Counted from the stretch's first letter, positions 8,947 to 17,957 are shown. The stretch: DNA of 64,000 bases from Candidatus Bathyarchaeota archaeon (GCA_020354575.1 CP070649.1:1774012-1838011), one strand, 5' to 3'. Numbers and translations are program-made. Notes: generated by a model not told the origin, from the letters alone.

Positions 8947-9181
8947 AACATTTCACCTGATTTTGCGAAGTGATTACACCTTTTGGTTCATACAATCTAA
9001 TTTAAAACTTATTTACACGACATTGCCATTTTTCAATCGCTAATTGAGAAAATCGTTATCCAAGACTTGTGCACATCAGCAAGACGCTTGAATTAATGTA
9101 AAACATTGCATCGCAACCCTTATTTGGCAAAAACATAGTTTTTCGTACACCTTTGGATTAATTCAGGGAGGTTCGTAAGAA
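8947..9181. promoter_or_regulatory. Divergent promoter region between glnA and the acyl-CoA ligase
   Basis: 235 bases without a gene. On the minus strand a TTTTAAAT-type box A lies at about 8999-9011, placing a start site near 8980 and a leader with the GGTGA site before glnA. On the plus strand GGGAGGT at 9166-9172 precedes the ATG at 9182. Two similar direct elements, TACACCTTTTGG near 8975-8986 and TACACCTTTGG near 9146-9156, flank the region and could be operator copies. That is inference; no known nitrogen-control site was recognised. Confidence 0.45.
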
Positions 9182-11146
9182 ATGAGAAGTCCACTTTGGA
9201 AGCCTTCTGAAGATCGCATGAAACAGGCTAATATCACCAAATTTACTGATTTTGTCAACAATGCATATGACAAGAATATTGGCTCTTATTATCAATTATA
9301 TATGTGGTCAATAGAAAATCTATCGGACTTTTGGGCAGCTGTATGGAAATTCGTGGAGATTAAGGCTTCTCGAAACTACGAGATTGTGGTCGACAATTTA
9401 AGTAAATTTCCAGGGGCAAGATGGTTTGTCGGGGCAAAATTAAACTTCGCCGAGAATCTTCTGAAGTACAAAGATCCTCACGCTGCCTTCGTATTCAAAG
9501 GAGAAACCAAGAGATCAAACCAAATGACCTATCTAGAACTACACTGCTCCGTAGCGCGATTGGCAAAATCCTTACGTAATATAGGAGTAGTTGCAGGGGA
9601 TCGTGTAGCTGCTTATATGCCTAACCTTATGGAAACTGCTATTGCCATGATTGCCACGACGAGCACAGGCGCAATTTGGTCTTCCTGTGGTGCCGAACTT
9701 GGACCTAAAGCAGTTCTGGATCGTTTCAGTCAAATCGAACCCAAGGTTTTGTTCACCACAGATGCCTATTACTACAAAGGGAAAATCTTCAATGTTTTAT
9801 CTAAAGCCAAAAAGGTAGCGGACGGACTACCATCCCTCGAAAGGATTATCGTTATTCCTTATATTGAAAGCAGACCTAAGATTAATTCCATTGCCTGTTC
9901 TGAGCTCTATAGTGATTTTTTAGCTAGAGAAATGAAACCACAAATTCGTTTTGCCCAATTACCTTTCAACCATCCAGTATACATCATGTTTTCTTCAGGC
10001 ACAACAGGCAAACCAAAATGCATGGTTCAAGGAGCAGGAGGAGTTCTTATCAACCATCTCAAAGAATTAATCCTTCACGCTGATTTGAAACGTCAAGACA
10101 ATATTTTTTACATAACAACTCCAAGTTGGATGATGTGGAATTGGCTGATTAGCTCCTTGGCAGTTGGAGCCACCGTTATATTGTACGATGGCAATCCAAC
10201 ATTCCCTGATTGGAGAACTCTGTGGCAAATGGTTCAAGATGAGAAAATTACAATTTTCGGCTGCAGTGCAAGTTACATCAACTACCTAAATAACATCAAA
10301 GCTAAACCTGGCGAGGATTTCGATCTATCCTCACTTAGAGAAGTATCTCAAACTGGTTCACCTCTTTCTGTCGAAGGATTTGAATATGTTTACAACCGAA
10401 TCAAAAAGGACGTGCATTTGAATTCAATTTCAGGTGGCACCGATATCAATGGTTGTTTCGCTGCAGGAACACCAGTCCAATCTGTATATGCTGGCGAGCT
10501 ACAAGGTCCAGCCTTGGGGATGAAGATAAAAGCCTATAATGAAATCGGTGCCTCGGTAATTGACCAACAAGCAGAGCTCATCTGCGAAGCTCCCTCACCT
10601 TCAATGCCGCTCAATTTCTGGGATGATCCTGATGGTGAAAAATATAGAGATGCTTATTTTAAAAATTATCCTGAAGTCTGGCGTCATGGTGACTGGATAC
10701 TCATTCATGGCGATACAGGGGGGATAACTTTCCTTGGACGTTCCGACTTCACCTTGAAACCTTCAGGAGTACGCATAGGTCCATCTGAAATTTATAATGT
10801 CGTGGAAAAACTTGAAGAAGTTGCGGATAGCTTAGTTGTTGGACAAAAATGGATGGGCGATCAACGCATCATTCTCTTCGTCAAACCTGCAACTGGATTT
10901 GAGTTAACTGAGACGTTGAAACATAAAATCAAAGCATCCTTACGAGTCGAGGCATCCCCAAGACATGTTCCGGCCCTTATCATTGAGAGCCCAGAGATTC
11001 CTTATACTTTTAACATGAAGAAAGTTGAGAGCGCAATTTCAAATATATTGAACGGAAGACCCGTATTAAACAAAGATGCTCTAGTCAATCCAGAATCTCT
11101 GGACTTCTACGCAAAGATATCTTCTGAGCTTCAAGAGACCAATTAA
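9182..11146 (+). CDS. Acetoacetate-CoA ligase
   Basis: 654 residues of the ANL adenylate-forming superfamily, closest to acetoacetyl-CoA synthetase: it activates acetoacetate (or a related short oxo-acid) with ATP and CoA. The N-terminal capping region with WKFVEIKASRNYEIVV and GAKLNFAENLL is typical. The P-loop MFSSGTTGKPKCMVQG lies near residue 270, SISGGTDINGCF near 420, GRSDFTLKPSGVRIG near 520, and the C-terminal YTFNMKKVE near 612 carries the candidate catalytic Lys. The start is well supported by GGGAGGT. No thiolase or HMG-CoA gene adjoins it, so whether it serves ketone or polyester degradation is open. Confidence 0.9.
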   Translation: MRSPLWKPSEDRMKQANITKFTDFVNNAYDKNIGSYYQLYMWSIENLSDFWAAVWKFVEIKASRNYEIVVDNLSKFPGARWFVGAKLNFAENLLKYKDPHAAFVFKGETKRSNQMTYLELHCSVARLAKSLRNIGVVAGDRVAAYMPNLMETAIAMIATTSTGAIWSSCGAELGPKAVLDRFSQIEPKVLFTTDAYYYKGKIFNVLSKAKKVADGLPSLERIIVIPYIESRPKINSIACSELYSDFLAREMKPQIRFAQLPFNHPVYIMFSSGTTGKPKCMVQGAGGVLINHLKELILHADLKRQDNIFYITTPSWMMWNWLISSLAVGATVILYDGNPTFPDWRTLWQMVQDEKITIFGCSASYINYLNNIKAKPGEDFDLSSLREVSQTGSPLSVEGFEYVYNRIKKDVHLNSISGGTDINGCFAAGTPVQSVYAGELQGPALGMKIKAYNEIGASVIDQQAELICEAPSPSMPLNFWDDPDGEKYRDAYFKNYPEVWRHGDWILIHGDTGGITFLGRSDFTLKPSGVRIGPSEIYNVVEKLEEVADSLVVGQKWMGDQRIILFVKPATGFELTETLKHKIKASLRVEASPRHVPALIIESPEIPYTFNMKKVESAISNILNGRPVLNKDALVNPESLDFYAKISSELQETN

Positions 11147-11149
11147 AGA

Positions 11150-11223
11150 AGCCTCGGGCGGGATTTGAACCCGCGACCACCGCCTTACCAAGGCGATGCC
11201 CAACCGGGCTAGGCCACCGAGGC
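11150..11223 (-). tRNA. tRNA-Thr (GGT anticodon)
   Basis: Read on the minus strand, the acceptor GCCTCGG (from 11223) pairs fully with CCGAGGC (ending 11151) and is followed by a T discriminator at 11150. The T arm is GCGGG TTCAAAT CCCGC. The anticodon stem TCGCC/GGCGG encloses loop TTGGTAA, giving anticodon GGT, which reads ACC and ACU. No intron and no encoded CCA. It ends only four bases after the acyl-CoA ligase stop on the opposite strand. Confidence 0.95.
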
Positions 11224-11332
11224 AAAATACTTTCTTTCAGAAAAGAACCACTAGCAAGAAATTTAGAACTTTCGGTTGATTCTGCGCTTCTGGATGATTA
11301 ATAGCTGTTTAAAGCTCACGTGCATGCAAATT

Positions 11333-11361
11333 GATGCATCCACGCGCGGGTTAGATGCATC
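11333..11361. repeat. Paired GATGCATC palindromes
   Basis: The 8-base palindrome GATGCATC occurs at 11333-11340 and again at 11354-11361, with a further TGCATGCA at 11321-11328, all just past the 3' end of the GIY-YIG gene. Each is self-complementary. They belong to a wider set of ATGCAT-type elements at gene ends in this window. Function unknown. Confidence 0.6.
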
Positions 11362-11370
11362 TCTAATGTT

Positions 11371-11715
11371 TTAGCATGATTCACAGCGTGGGCATTTCCA
11401 TTTAGTATCTTCAAGTTTTTTTGGATGCTCTTGGTTATCTAGTTGTTCTTTCCAGTCGTGATACAAGCCACACTCTTTCGTAAATGCCAATTCTGGGGAG
11501 TCATAGCACTCAAACTTGAATTGAGAATATTGGCTGCTAGTCCAATCTTTCAGTATTTGATTGATGTCATTATCAGACCTGCCGACATATTTTGGTATAA
11601 AATCGCCGCCTATCTCTACATAACCGAGTGCGTACACACCTGAAGATGAAGTAACAACTGTGTCAATTATCTCTCTGTTAAGTTGAAAGGGGCCTTTCAA
11701 TCCAGTTTGGGGCAT
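11371..11715 (-). CDS. GIY-YIG-type endonuclease domain protein with terminal cysteine motif
   Basis: 114 residues. GVYALGYVEI near residue 27 and KYVGRSD near 42 match the two halves of the GIY-YIG module, and AFTKECGLYHDW near 77-88 supplies the helix with the catalytic Glu. The protein ends CPRCESC, a possible half zinc site. Stand-alone GIY-YIG proteins of this size occur in archaea with no known substrate. The gene lies between two tRNA genes with GATGCATC repeats behind its 3' end, a setting in which acquired genes are common. Confidence 0.7.
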   Translation of the reverse strand: MPQTGLKGPFQLNREIIDTVVTSSSGVYALGYVEIGGDFIPKYVGRSDNDINQILKDWTSSQYSQFKFECYDSPELAFTKECGLYHDWKEQLDNQEHPKKLEDTKWKCPRCESC

Positions 11716-11817
11716 GAGACTACATTAGGTTATTTGTTTTTAGGTTTTTCCTATTTTTTTCTTAGAAGGAACAACACGCATCAGACATTTTGATGGATTC
11801 CGGAAAAGAACATTTAC

Positions 11818-11829
11818 GCTTATATACAT
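11818..11829 (+). promoter_or_regulatory. Box A promoter of tRNA-Leu(TAG)
   Basis: The TTATATAC core around 11820-11827 lies about 27 bases before the first base of the tRNA, the normal archaeal TATA-box spacing. Confidence 0.65.
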
Positions 11830-11850
11830 TCTCGATAGTTTGAAGTGTAA

Positions 11851-11938
11851 GCGGGGGTCTCCAAGCCAGGTCAAAGGAGCAAGGCTTAGGACCTTGTCGC
11901 GTAGGCGTTCGTGGGTTCAAATCCCACCTCCCGCACCA
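11851..11938 (+). tRNA. tRNA-Leu (TAG anticodon)
   Basis: Acceptor GCGGGGG at 11851 pairs with CTCCCGC (one G-T pair) near 11928-11934, then A73 and an encoded CCA at 11936-11938. Anticodon stem CAAGG/CCTTG encloses CTTAGGA, giving anticodon TAG. A long variable arm (around TCGCGTAGGCGT) marks it as class II leucine tRNA. T arm GTGGG TTCAAAT CCCAC. No intron. Confidence 0.95.
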
Positions 11939-12039
11939 TCAATATCAGCTACATGCATTTGCGTGTATATTGGAATGATTGTTATAGCCACCAAAAGAAA
12001 CTAAGAAAAGTCATAACGCGTATTATATCATGAAGAAAC

Positions 12040-12606
12040 ATGAGCCAACGGGGACGCCCAAAAAAATACAAATGGTTTCTTTTAAAGGATCTAAATAGTG
12101 AATATTCATCGGGCGCTCAATACCTAAAATGGGCTAGTTCAAATAATACTGCCCTCCAAACAATCGCTTCAACAGGCTGTCCTAGGTGTCAAAGTAAAAA
12201 TGTTGAATTCCGCCATGATCAGAAATACATGATCATCCGTTTCCATTGCATTGAATGCCGTCATGAGACTTCCTATAAAATTAAACCACCCAATCCTGGC
12301 AGCATCGTAATCATCCCGTTCTTTTATAACGGTATCCAAATTGGTGAGAAGATTGTAGATCACTATCATCCTGCAACAAAGCGACAAAGAAGTGATGCTC
12401 TCATAATTATGGTTTCTCGTGGCATTGAGGGTGGTAAGTATAGCCTGGGTGGCGAGTGGTACGTAGATGGAAGGGTTGGCGGCATATATAGTCAAAAGCG
12501 ATACTACAGTAACTTTGATGAGATAACAATAACGTGTAACTGGAATAAAATGCAGGCAGAACATGAAAATAGATTACGTAAACTTGAAGAGGATATCGCC
12601 GTCTGA
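12040..12606 (+). CDS. Zinc-ribbon protein of unknown function
   Basis: 188 residues with no family recognised. The start SQRGRPKKYK resembles an AT-hook-like GRP core. A zinc ribbon follows at residues about 47-78 (CPRCQSKN, then HCIECRHE). A middle beta-rich region contains IVIIPFFYNGIQIGEKI and a glycine-rich GGKYSLGGEWYVDGRVGG. The C-terminus is charged and helical. AT-hook plus zinc ribbon suggests nucleic-acid binding, perhaps regulatory. It stands alone between tRNA-Leu and the ribose-1,5-bisphosphate isomerase gene. Confidence 0.6.
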   Translation: MSQRGRPKKYKWFLLKDLNSEYSSGAQYLKWASSNNTALQTIASTGCPRCQSKNVEFRHDQKYMIIRFHCIECRHETSYKIKPPNPGSIVIIPFFYNGIQIGEKIVDHYHPATKRQRSDALIIMVSRGIEGGKYSLGGEWYVDGRVGGIYSQKRYYSNFDEITITCNWNKMQAEHENRLRKLEEDIAV

Positions 12607-12836
12607 TTTTCTGTAATAATATTGAGGAAACAGAACACTTTTTTGGAATCTTTAATTCTAGCGATTAGCCTTTCCTGTTTGATTTTTATATTCAATGTAA
12701 ATTCAATAAATTTAATTCACGTATCTAACCCTGCCTTCTAGAACCTATGCAGAATCTAGCAAATCTCTGTTGAGAACCCAAATGAGATATAGCAAAGCTT
12801 TTTTTCTGAACATCACGGAGATAATTTGAGAAGAAG

Positions 12837-13796
12837 ATGACAAAAACTGATGAAGTCAAAAGAGTTGCCCAAGATATAAAGTTGATGAGAATTCGTGGTG
12901 CGGGCAAAATTGCACGGGCGGCAGCTGAAGCTCTTCTTACAACTGCTCAGCAATCTAAAGCTAAGAGCTCCCTTTCCCTGATGAAAGAGGTTGAGACAGC
13001 TGCAAAACTCCTTCTAGATACACGACCAACCGCCGTATCATTGCAGAACAGCATACGTCGCATCGTGAATGAAACAAGAATAGCCAACAATAGGAACATA
13101 AAAGTAGAGAAAATGCGACAGTGTATCGTCGAAACATCTACAAAATTCATTCAAGACTCTCTAAGTGCCATTGAGCGTATTGGCGTCATCGGGGCTGGGA
13201 GAATCGAAGATGATGACTTGATAATGACCCACTGCAACAGTGCCACAGCAACAAAGGTGCTTAGCACAGCCTTTGCTAACGGTAAGCATTTCAAAGTTTT
13301 TGCAAGTGAAACTAGACCTCGTCTTCAGGGGAGAATTACCGCTAAAACATTAAGTAATCTGGGAATACCTACTTCATTAATTGTTGATAGCGCGATTCGA
13401 TTCTTCATGACTAAAATGAACAAAGTAATTGTGGGAGCCGATGCAGTAGCTTCCAATGGAGCAGTTGTAAACAAGATAGGAACTTCTCTAATGGCGCTAG
13501 CCGCTCACGAGGCAAGAGTCCCATTCTTTGTTACAGCTGAAACCTACAAATTTAGTCCGGAAACTGTTCTAGGGCAGCTCGTTAAAATAGAAGAGCGTGA
13601 TTCCTCAGAGATTATATTGGAAAAGGAGTTGCTCAAAATGCCGAATGTCAGCGTCCGTAATCCTGCATTCGATGTAACCCCACCTGAGTACATAGATCTC
13701 ATCATAACGGAAAAGGGAATTATCCCTCCTCAAGCAGCTATAATGATAATTCAAGAAGAATTTGGCTCCATAACAGCTGAAAAACTGGAGTATTGA
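12837..13796 (+). CDS. Ribose-1,5-bisphosphate isomerase (eIF2B-like family)
   Basis: 319 residues of the eIF2B alpha/MtnA-like family, with features of archaeal ribose-1,5-bisphosphate isomerase, which makes ribulose-1,5-bisphosphate in the AMP phosphorylase/RubisCO III nucleotide-salvage route. MRIRGAGKIAR near residue 20 is the phosphate-binding start, THCNSATA near 132 holds the candidate catalytic Cys, IVGADAV near 200 the Asp, and NPAFDVTPPEYID near 278 is typical of this subgroup. RubisCO and AMP phosphorylase are not in the window. The ATG at 12837 follows GAGAAGAAG. An aIF2B-like regulatory role is the alternative. Confidence 0.85.
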   Translation: MTKTDEVKRVAQDIKLMRIRGAGKIARAAAEALLTTAQQSKAKSSLSLMKEVETAAKLLLDTRPTAVSLQNSIRRIVNETRIANNRNIKVEKMRQCIVETSTKFIQDSLSAIERIGVIGAGRIEDDDLIMTHCNSATATKVLSTAFANGKHFKVFASETRPRLQGRITAKTLSNLGIPTSLIVDSAIRFFMTKMNKVIVGADAVASNGAVVNKIGTSLMALAAHEARVPFFVTAETYKFSPETVLGQLVKIEERDSSEIILEKELLKMPNVSVRNPAFDVTPPEYIDLIITEKGIIPPQAAIMIIQEEFGSITAEKLEY

Positions 13797-13871
13797 ATCC
13801 TCGCAACAGATACCAGCATGACAAGTCCTAACAGGTTTTATAAAAGCACTTAAGGAACTAGGGAAATATTA

Positions 13872-14324
13872 ATGGATGAAGAGAGGATACGAATGGCGGG
13901 AATAGTGCTTGTGCGAGATGTCATGTCAAAAGATGTAAAAGTCGTCAGACCTGACACTTCAGTTAAAGAAGTCGTAGCAACTATGAACAAATTTGACATA
14001 GGGTCTATTGTTGTTGTGCAAAGCAGTCGCCCTGTGGGCATAATAACTGAGCGAGACATACTCAAGAGAATTGTAGAACCCTGTTTAGCACCAGAAATCC
14101 TACGCGCGAGAGAAGTTATGAGCAGTCCTATAATAACCATTCAAGAGACTGCTAGCATTGACGAAGCAACTAATCTCATGGCTAGAAAGAGGATTAAGAA
14201 ACTTCTCGTTATGAGTGACGAGAAGCTTGTCGGAATACTTACTCTCACTGACATAGTTACGCAAGTGCCAAATATGCTTGGAATCTTGGAAGAGCTCGTT
14301 AGACCCTACAGCCGATCGTATTGA
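13872..14324 (+). CDS. Tandem CBS-domain protein
   Basis: 150 residues made of two CBS motifs forming one Bateman module: VRDVMSKDVKVV and GSIVVVQSSRPVGIITERD in the first, AREVMSSPIITI and KLLVMSDEKLVGILTLTD in the second. Such modules bind adenosyl nucleotides or similar ligands and sense energy state. There is no attached effector domain. A TTTATAAA box A at about 13837-13844 gives a short leader, and AGGGAA precedes the ATG. It lies just upstream of the dehydrogenase operon but has its own promoter-like sequence. Confidence 0.88.
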   Translation: MDEERIRMAGIVLVRDVMSKDVKVVRPDTSVKEVVATMNKFDIGSIVVVQSSRPVGIITERDILKRIVEPCLAPEILRAREVMSSPIITIQETASIDEATNLMARKRIKKLLVMSDEKLVGILTLTDIVTQVPNMLGILEELVRPYSRSY

Positions 14325-14421
14325 GTTATATATCTCATGTATGCAAGCTAAAGCTCTAGAGTTTTAATATGTTAGAGATCAGATTGTATAAAGAATCCTG
14401 AAGAAAGGGGAATATCGGTTT

Positions 14422-15384
14422 ATGGATAAAGCTAAAATGGTGAAAATCTACCGGAAAATGCTCGAGATAAGATTTTTTGAGGAAAAAGTCTTTGAGTTGT
14501 ATGGTCAGAATCTTGTGCCTGGAACCATCCATCTTTATGCAGGACAAGAAGCTGTAGCAGTCGGTGTGTGCGAAAATCTGCGTGAAGACGATTATATTGT
14601 AAGCACACATCGAGGTCATGGACATTGTATCGCAAAAGGAGCAAAATTAGATAAAACTATGGCAGAGATCTTGGGCAAAAAAACGGGATATTGCAAAGGG
14701 AAGGGAGGGTCGATGCACATCGCAGATTTCAGTATAGGCATGCTTGGGGCGACAGCTGTGGTAGGTGCAGGACTTCCAATCGCTACAGGTGCAGGACTTT
14801 CGATCAAGTTGAGAGGAACAGATCAAGTAGTAGCTTGCTTCTTTGGAGATGGGGCGTCCAACCAAGGGACTTTCCATGAGGCTATTAATATAGCTGCAAT
14901 ATGGAAGCTTCCAGTCTTATTTGTTTGCGAGAATAATCTTTACGCCATGGGAACTTGTCAAACGCAAGTTATGCTTCTTAAGGATATTGCCAAGAGAGCC
15001 TCTGCGTATGGAATTCCAGGAGTTTCAGTAAATGGAAACAATGTTTTGGATATTTTTGAGGTAGCGCAAGAAGCAGGCAAAAGAGCGAGAAATCACGAGG
15101 GACCAACTCTCATTGAATGCAAGACATATAGACATAAAGGGCATTCCCGCTTTGATCCGGCGACTTACAGACCCAAAGAAGAAGTTAAAGCATGGTTAGA
15201 ACAGGACCCTCTTCATCAATTCAAGAAGTGGCTCTTGGAAGCTGGAAATGTTGAAACCACATATTTGGACCAAATAGAAAAACAAGTAATCACGGCAATA
15301 GAATCAGCGGTCAAGTTTGCCAAGGACAGTCCCTATCCAGACCCCCATGAGGCATTGGAAGATGTTCATGCAGAATGGAGATGA
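14422..15384 (+). CDS. 2-oxoacid / acetoin dehydrogenase E1 component, alpha subunit
   Basis: 320 residues. The thiamine diphosphate motif GDGASNQGTFHEAIN lies near residue 143 and ends in FVCENN; GTIHLYAGQEAVAVG near 34 and THRGHGHC near 62 are typical of the alpha subunit of pyruvate, branched-chain or acetoin dehydrogenase. The enzyme decarboxylates or cleaves the substrate and passes the acyl group to lipoyl-E2. Wording of the motifs is closest to acetoin/pyruvate E1. ATG at 14422 follows GGGGA. Six bases separate its stop from the beta subunit start. Confidence 0.9.
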   Translation: MDKAKMVKIYRKMLEIRFFEEKVFELYGQNLVPGTIHLYAGQEAVAVGVCENLREDDYIVSTHRGHGHCIAKGAKLDKTMAEILGKKTGYCKGKGGSMHIADFSIGMLGATAVVGAGLPIATGAGLSIKLRGTDQVVACFFGDGASNQGTFHEAINIAAIWKLPVLFVCENNLYAMGTCQTQVMLLKDIAKRASAYGIPGVSVNGNNVLDIFEVAQEAGKRARNHEGPTLIECKTYRHKGHSRFDPATYRPKEEVKAWLEQDPLHQFKKWLLEAGNVETTYLDQIEKQVITAIESAVKFAKDSPYPDPHEALEDVHAEWR

Positions 15385-15390
15385 TCTCAA

Positions 15391-16365
15391 GTGCGCGAGA
15401 TAACTTATAGAGACGCACTGCGGGAAGCGCTATCAGAAGAGATGCAAAAAGATGAGACAGTGTTTTTACTGGGGGAGGATATAGGACGTTGTTGGGAAGG
15501 TGCTTTCAAAGTAACTAAAGGACTGGCCGAAAAATTCGGTGACGAACGAGTTAGGGATACTCCGATTAGTGAATCAGCGATCGTTGGCGCTGCAGTAGGA
15601 GCTGCAATAACTGGAATGCATCCGATTGTTGAGATAATGTTCGGAGACTTGACCACCCTGGCCATGGATCAAATAGCTAATCAAGCTGCAAAAATCCGGT
15701 ATATGTTTGGAGGACAAGTTGAAGTTCCATTAGTTGTGAGAACTCCTTTTGGAGGTGGAGTTAACATTGCGGCCCATCATTCCCAAAGCCTCGAAGCATG
15801 GTTTATGCATATTCCAGGGCTACTAGTCGCGCTTCCTTCAACGCCTTATGATGCAAAAGGGTTATTAAAAACTGCAATAAGAGGTGGTGATCCTGTGATG
15901 TTTTGTGAGCATAAATTGCTCTATCCGATCAAAGGATTGATACCTGATGAGGATTACACTGTCCCCTTTGGTGTAGCTGAAGTTCGGAGTGAAGGCAAAG
16001 ACGTAACGATATTTGCCACCAGTTTTATGATTCATAAAGCATTAGAGGCAGCTAGAATGCTAAAGAAAGAAGGCGTAAGTGTTGAAGTTATGGATCCACG
16101 AACACTAGTTCCCTTAGACAAAGCAAAGCTGATCAGTTCAGTCCAGAAAACGGGACGTTTAGTTATCGTAAGCGAAGGATGTAAGACAGCTGGAGTGACC
16201 GCGGAAATTGCGGCTGTTGTGGCTGAAGAAGCCATAGATTACCTTGATGCCCCGATAAAGCGAGTTGCAGAGCCTGACACTCCAATTCCTTTCAGTCCTC
16301 CCCTGGAGAGATATGTTTTACCAAATGAGAAGAGGATAATAAAGGCAGTTAGGGAAATCATCTAG
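15391..16365 (+). CDS. 2-oxoacid / acetoin dehydrogenase E1 component, beta subunit
   Basis: 324 residues. EDIGRCWEGAFKVTKGL near residue 29, DTPISESAIVGAAVGAA near 56 and the C-terminal transketolase domain with DPRTLVPLDK near 230 and VSEGCKTAGVTAEIAA near 258 mark the E1 beta subunit, which completes the ThDP site and holds a K+ site in relatives. The start GTG at 15391 is set by GGAGATGAT at 15374-15382, a near-perfect SD inside the alpha gene, so the subunits are coupled. Confidence 0.92.
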   Translation: MREITYRDALREALSEEMQKDETVFLLGEDIGRCWEGAFKVTKGLAEKFGDERVRDTPISESAIVGAAVGAAITGMHPIVEIMFGDLTTLAMDQIANQAAKIRYMFGGQVEVPLVVRTPFGGGVNIAAHHSQSLEAWFMHIPGLLVALPSTPYDAKGLLKTAIRGGDPVMFCEHKLLYPIKGLIPDEDYTVPFGVAEVRSEGKDVTIFATSFMIHKALEAARMLKKEGVSVEVMDPRTLVPLDKAKLISSVQKTGRLVIVSEGCKTAGVTAEIAAVVAEEAIDYLDAPIKRVAEPDTPIPFSPPLERYVLPNEKRIIKAVREII

Positions 16366-16371
16366 GGAGGA

Positions 16372-17520
16372 ATGATCAAATTGGTTACAAAACTTGTCAT
16401 GCCCAGGCTTAGTTTGACCATGGAAACTGGCAATATAATTCAATGGTTTAAAAATGAGGGGGATCCTGTTGAAAAAGGTGAGCCTGTTGTAGAGGTGCTT
16501 TCTGAAAAAATTACGTACGATGTTGAATCTCCAGCAGCAGGAATCCTCCGAAAAATCTCGGCAGAAGAAGGTTCGGATGTGCCTGTGGGCGAGACCCTCG
16601 CCTATATAGTAGGACCAGGGGAAGAATTATCCGAAACAATAATTGAACCTAAAATTCAGCCGATTGTTCAAATTGAGGAACAAGAGCGTGAAGAAGAATT
16701 ACTAGAACATACTGAGGTTAGAAAACGCATTCCTGCTTCACCCTCAGCAAAGAGGATGGCCAGGGAGCATAACGTTGATCTGACTCAATTGCAAGGCACT
16801 GGCTTCGGTGGTAGAATTGTGGAAGAAGATGTCCAACGTTTCATATTAGAAAAGGGAACACTATCACCCATCGTGAGTGAGGAGGTGCCATTGATTGGCA
16901 TTAGAAAAACTACTGCACACCGTCTAACTTCTAGCTTTCAGACTGCACCCCATAGTTTCATTATTATGGATTCTGATATGACAAAGGCTGTAGAACTACG
17001 AGAGAAGACCCGAGTCTCTTTTACAGCGATGCTAATTTATGCTGTCGCAAAAGCTTTGCGTGAATTTCCAAGGGCAAATTCCACACTTGTGGATGGGAAA
17101 ATTCGAATCTACGAAGATATAAACATCGGTGTTGCTGTTTCCACTGAGAAAGGCCTCCTTGTTCCTGTGATACGCCAGGCAGATCGATTGCAGATTGAGG
17201 AGATCACCACTGCACTGGAGGATTTAACGGAAAAAACAAGACAATTCCAATTGCCTAAGGAATTGATGGTTGGAGGAACTTTTACCGTGACAAACCTTGG
17301 AATGCATGATGTGGATATGTTCTTGCCAATAATTAACCCTCCTGAAGCAGGGATCCTTGCAGCAGGGAGAATTGTAAGGAAACCAATAGTTGAGCATGAA
17401 AAAGTTGAAATCAAACCAATAATGACGCTCACACTTGCATATGATCATAGAATATTGGATGGTGAACCCGCTGCAATATTCTTGGGAAAAATTAGAAGGA
17501 TAATTGAGAAAGAATTGTAG
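16372..17520 (+). CDS. Dihydrolipoamide acyltransferase E2 component
   Basis: 382 residues in the usual order: one lipoyl domain (residues about 4-80, with lipoylated Lys in SEKITYDV near 46), a charged linker, a peripheral-subunit-binding domain near 120-157 (PASPSAKRMAREHNVDLTQL), then the catalytic core ending in YDHRILDGEPAAIF near 362 (HxxxDG active site). It transfers the acyl group from lipoamide to CoA. ATG at 16372 follows GGGAGG. No E3 dihydrolipoyl dehydrogenase and no lipoate ligase are in the window. Confidence 0.93.
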   Translation: MIKLVTKLVMPRLSLTMETGNIIQWFKNEGDPVEKGEPVVEVLSEKITYDVESPAAGILRKISAEEGSDVPVGETLAYIVGPGEELSETIIEPKIQPIVQIEEQEREEELLEHTEVRKRIPASPSAKRMAREHNVDLTQLQGTGFGGRIVEEDVQRFILEKGTLSPIVSEEVPLIGIRKTTAHRLTSSFQTAPHSFIIMDSDMTKAVELREKTRVSFTAMLIYAVAKALREFPRANSTLVDGKIRIYEDINIGVAVSTEKGLLVPVIRQADRLQIEEITTALEDLTEKTRQFQLPKELMVGGTFTVTNLGMHDVDMFLPIINPPEAGILAAGRIVRKPIVEHEKVEIKPIMTLTLAYDHRILDGEPAAIFLGKIRRIIEKEL

Positions 17521-17559
17521 CTGAACGATGCCCATACTAATTTAACATGTATGCATGGA

Positions 17560-17835
17560 TTATTCCTTTGTAATTACAACAGTCTGCTTTCCCTTGGGTA
17601 TTACACCGACTTTCTCAAGCAGCCAGAAGATAAACCATATAATGACACCATAGACGACTCCGTTGAAGATAGCGATGATTAATACCGATGCATCGAGTCC
17701 AAGTACATCGTAGTCAAACGTTTCAGGCAGACCCAGGGTATCATAGACAAGTCGCCCTGGGGGGAGGTCTTGGTAGCCAATAGTCACCACTAAGAAGATT
17801 ACAAAGGCTGCGAGAAATACTATTGCACCTCTCAA
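17560..17835 (-). CDS. Small membrane protein, two predicted helices
   Basis: 91 residues. An N-terminal hydrophobic helix (AIVFLAAFVIFLVVTIGY) is followed by an exposed loop (about 30 residues, acidic) and a second helix (VVYGVIIWFIFWLLEKVGV), with a short basic tail. No family recognised. The start is TTG at 17835 with GAGGT eight bases upstream. It is convergent with the E2 gene. Its TAA stop is the last triplet of GTATGCATGGATTA on the plus strand, the same layout seen at the end of the MFS gene near 57.57 kb. Confidence 0.6.
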   Translation of the reverse strand: MRGAIVFLAAFVIFLVVTIGYQDLPPGRLVYDTLGLPETFDYDVLGLDASVLIIAIFNGVVYGVIIWFIFWLLEKVGVIPKGKQTVVITKE

Positions 17836-17957
17836 TTTTTCAACCTCATTTTATGTTGGATAGCATAGTATGACAGCATGTCTCTTTATAACATTTGCTA
17901 GCTGATCTCGGAAAATTTTAAGTGTGTAACAACCTCTTTCAAAACTCGGTGCCATTG

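Noticed and set aside
9061..9180. Small ORF before the acetoacetate-CoA ligase
   Set aside because: No SD, no conserved pattern, and the region fits a divergent promoter.
12169..12564. 131-codon minus-strand frame opposite the zinc-ribbon gene
   Set aside because: No domain, and the plus strand keeps paired cysteine motifs.
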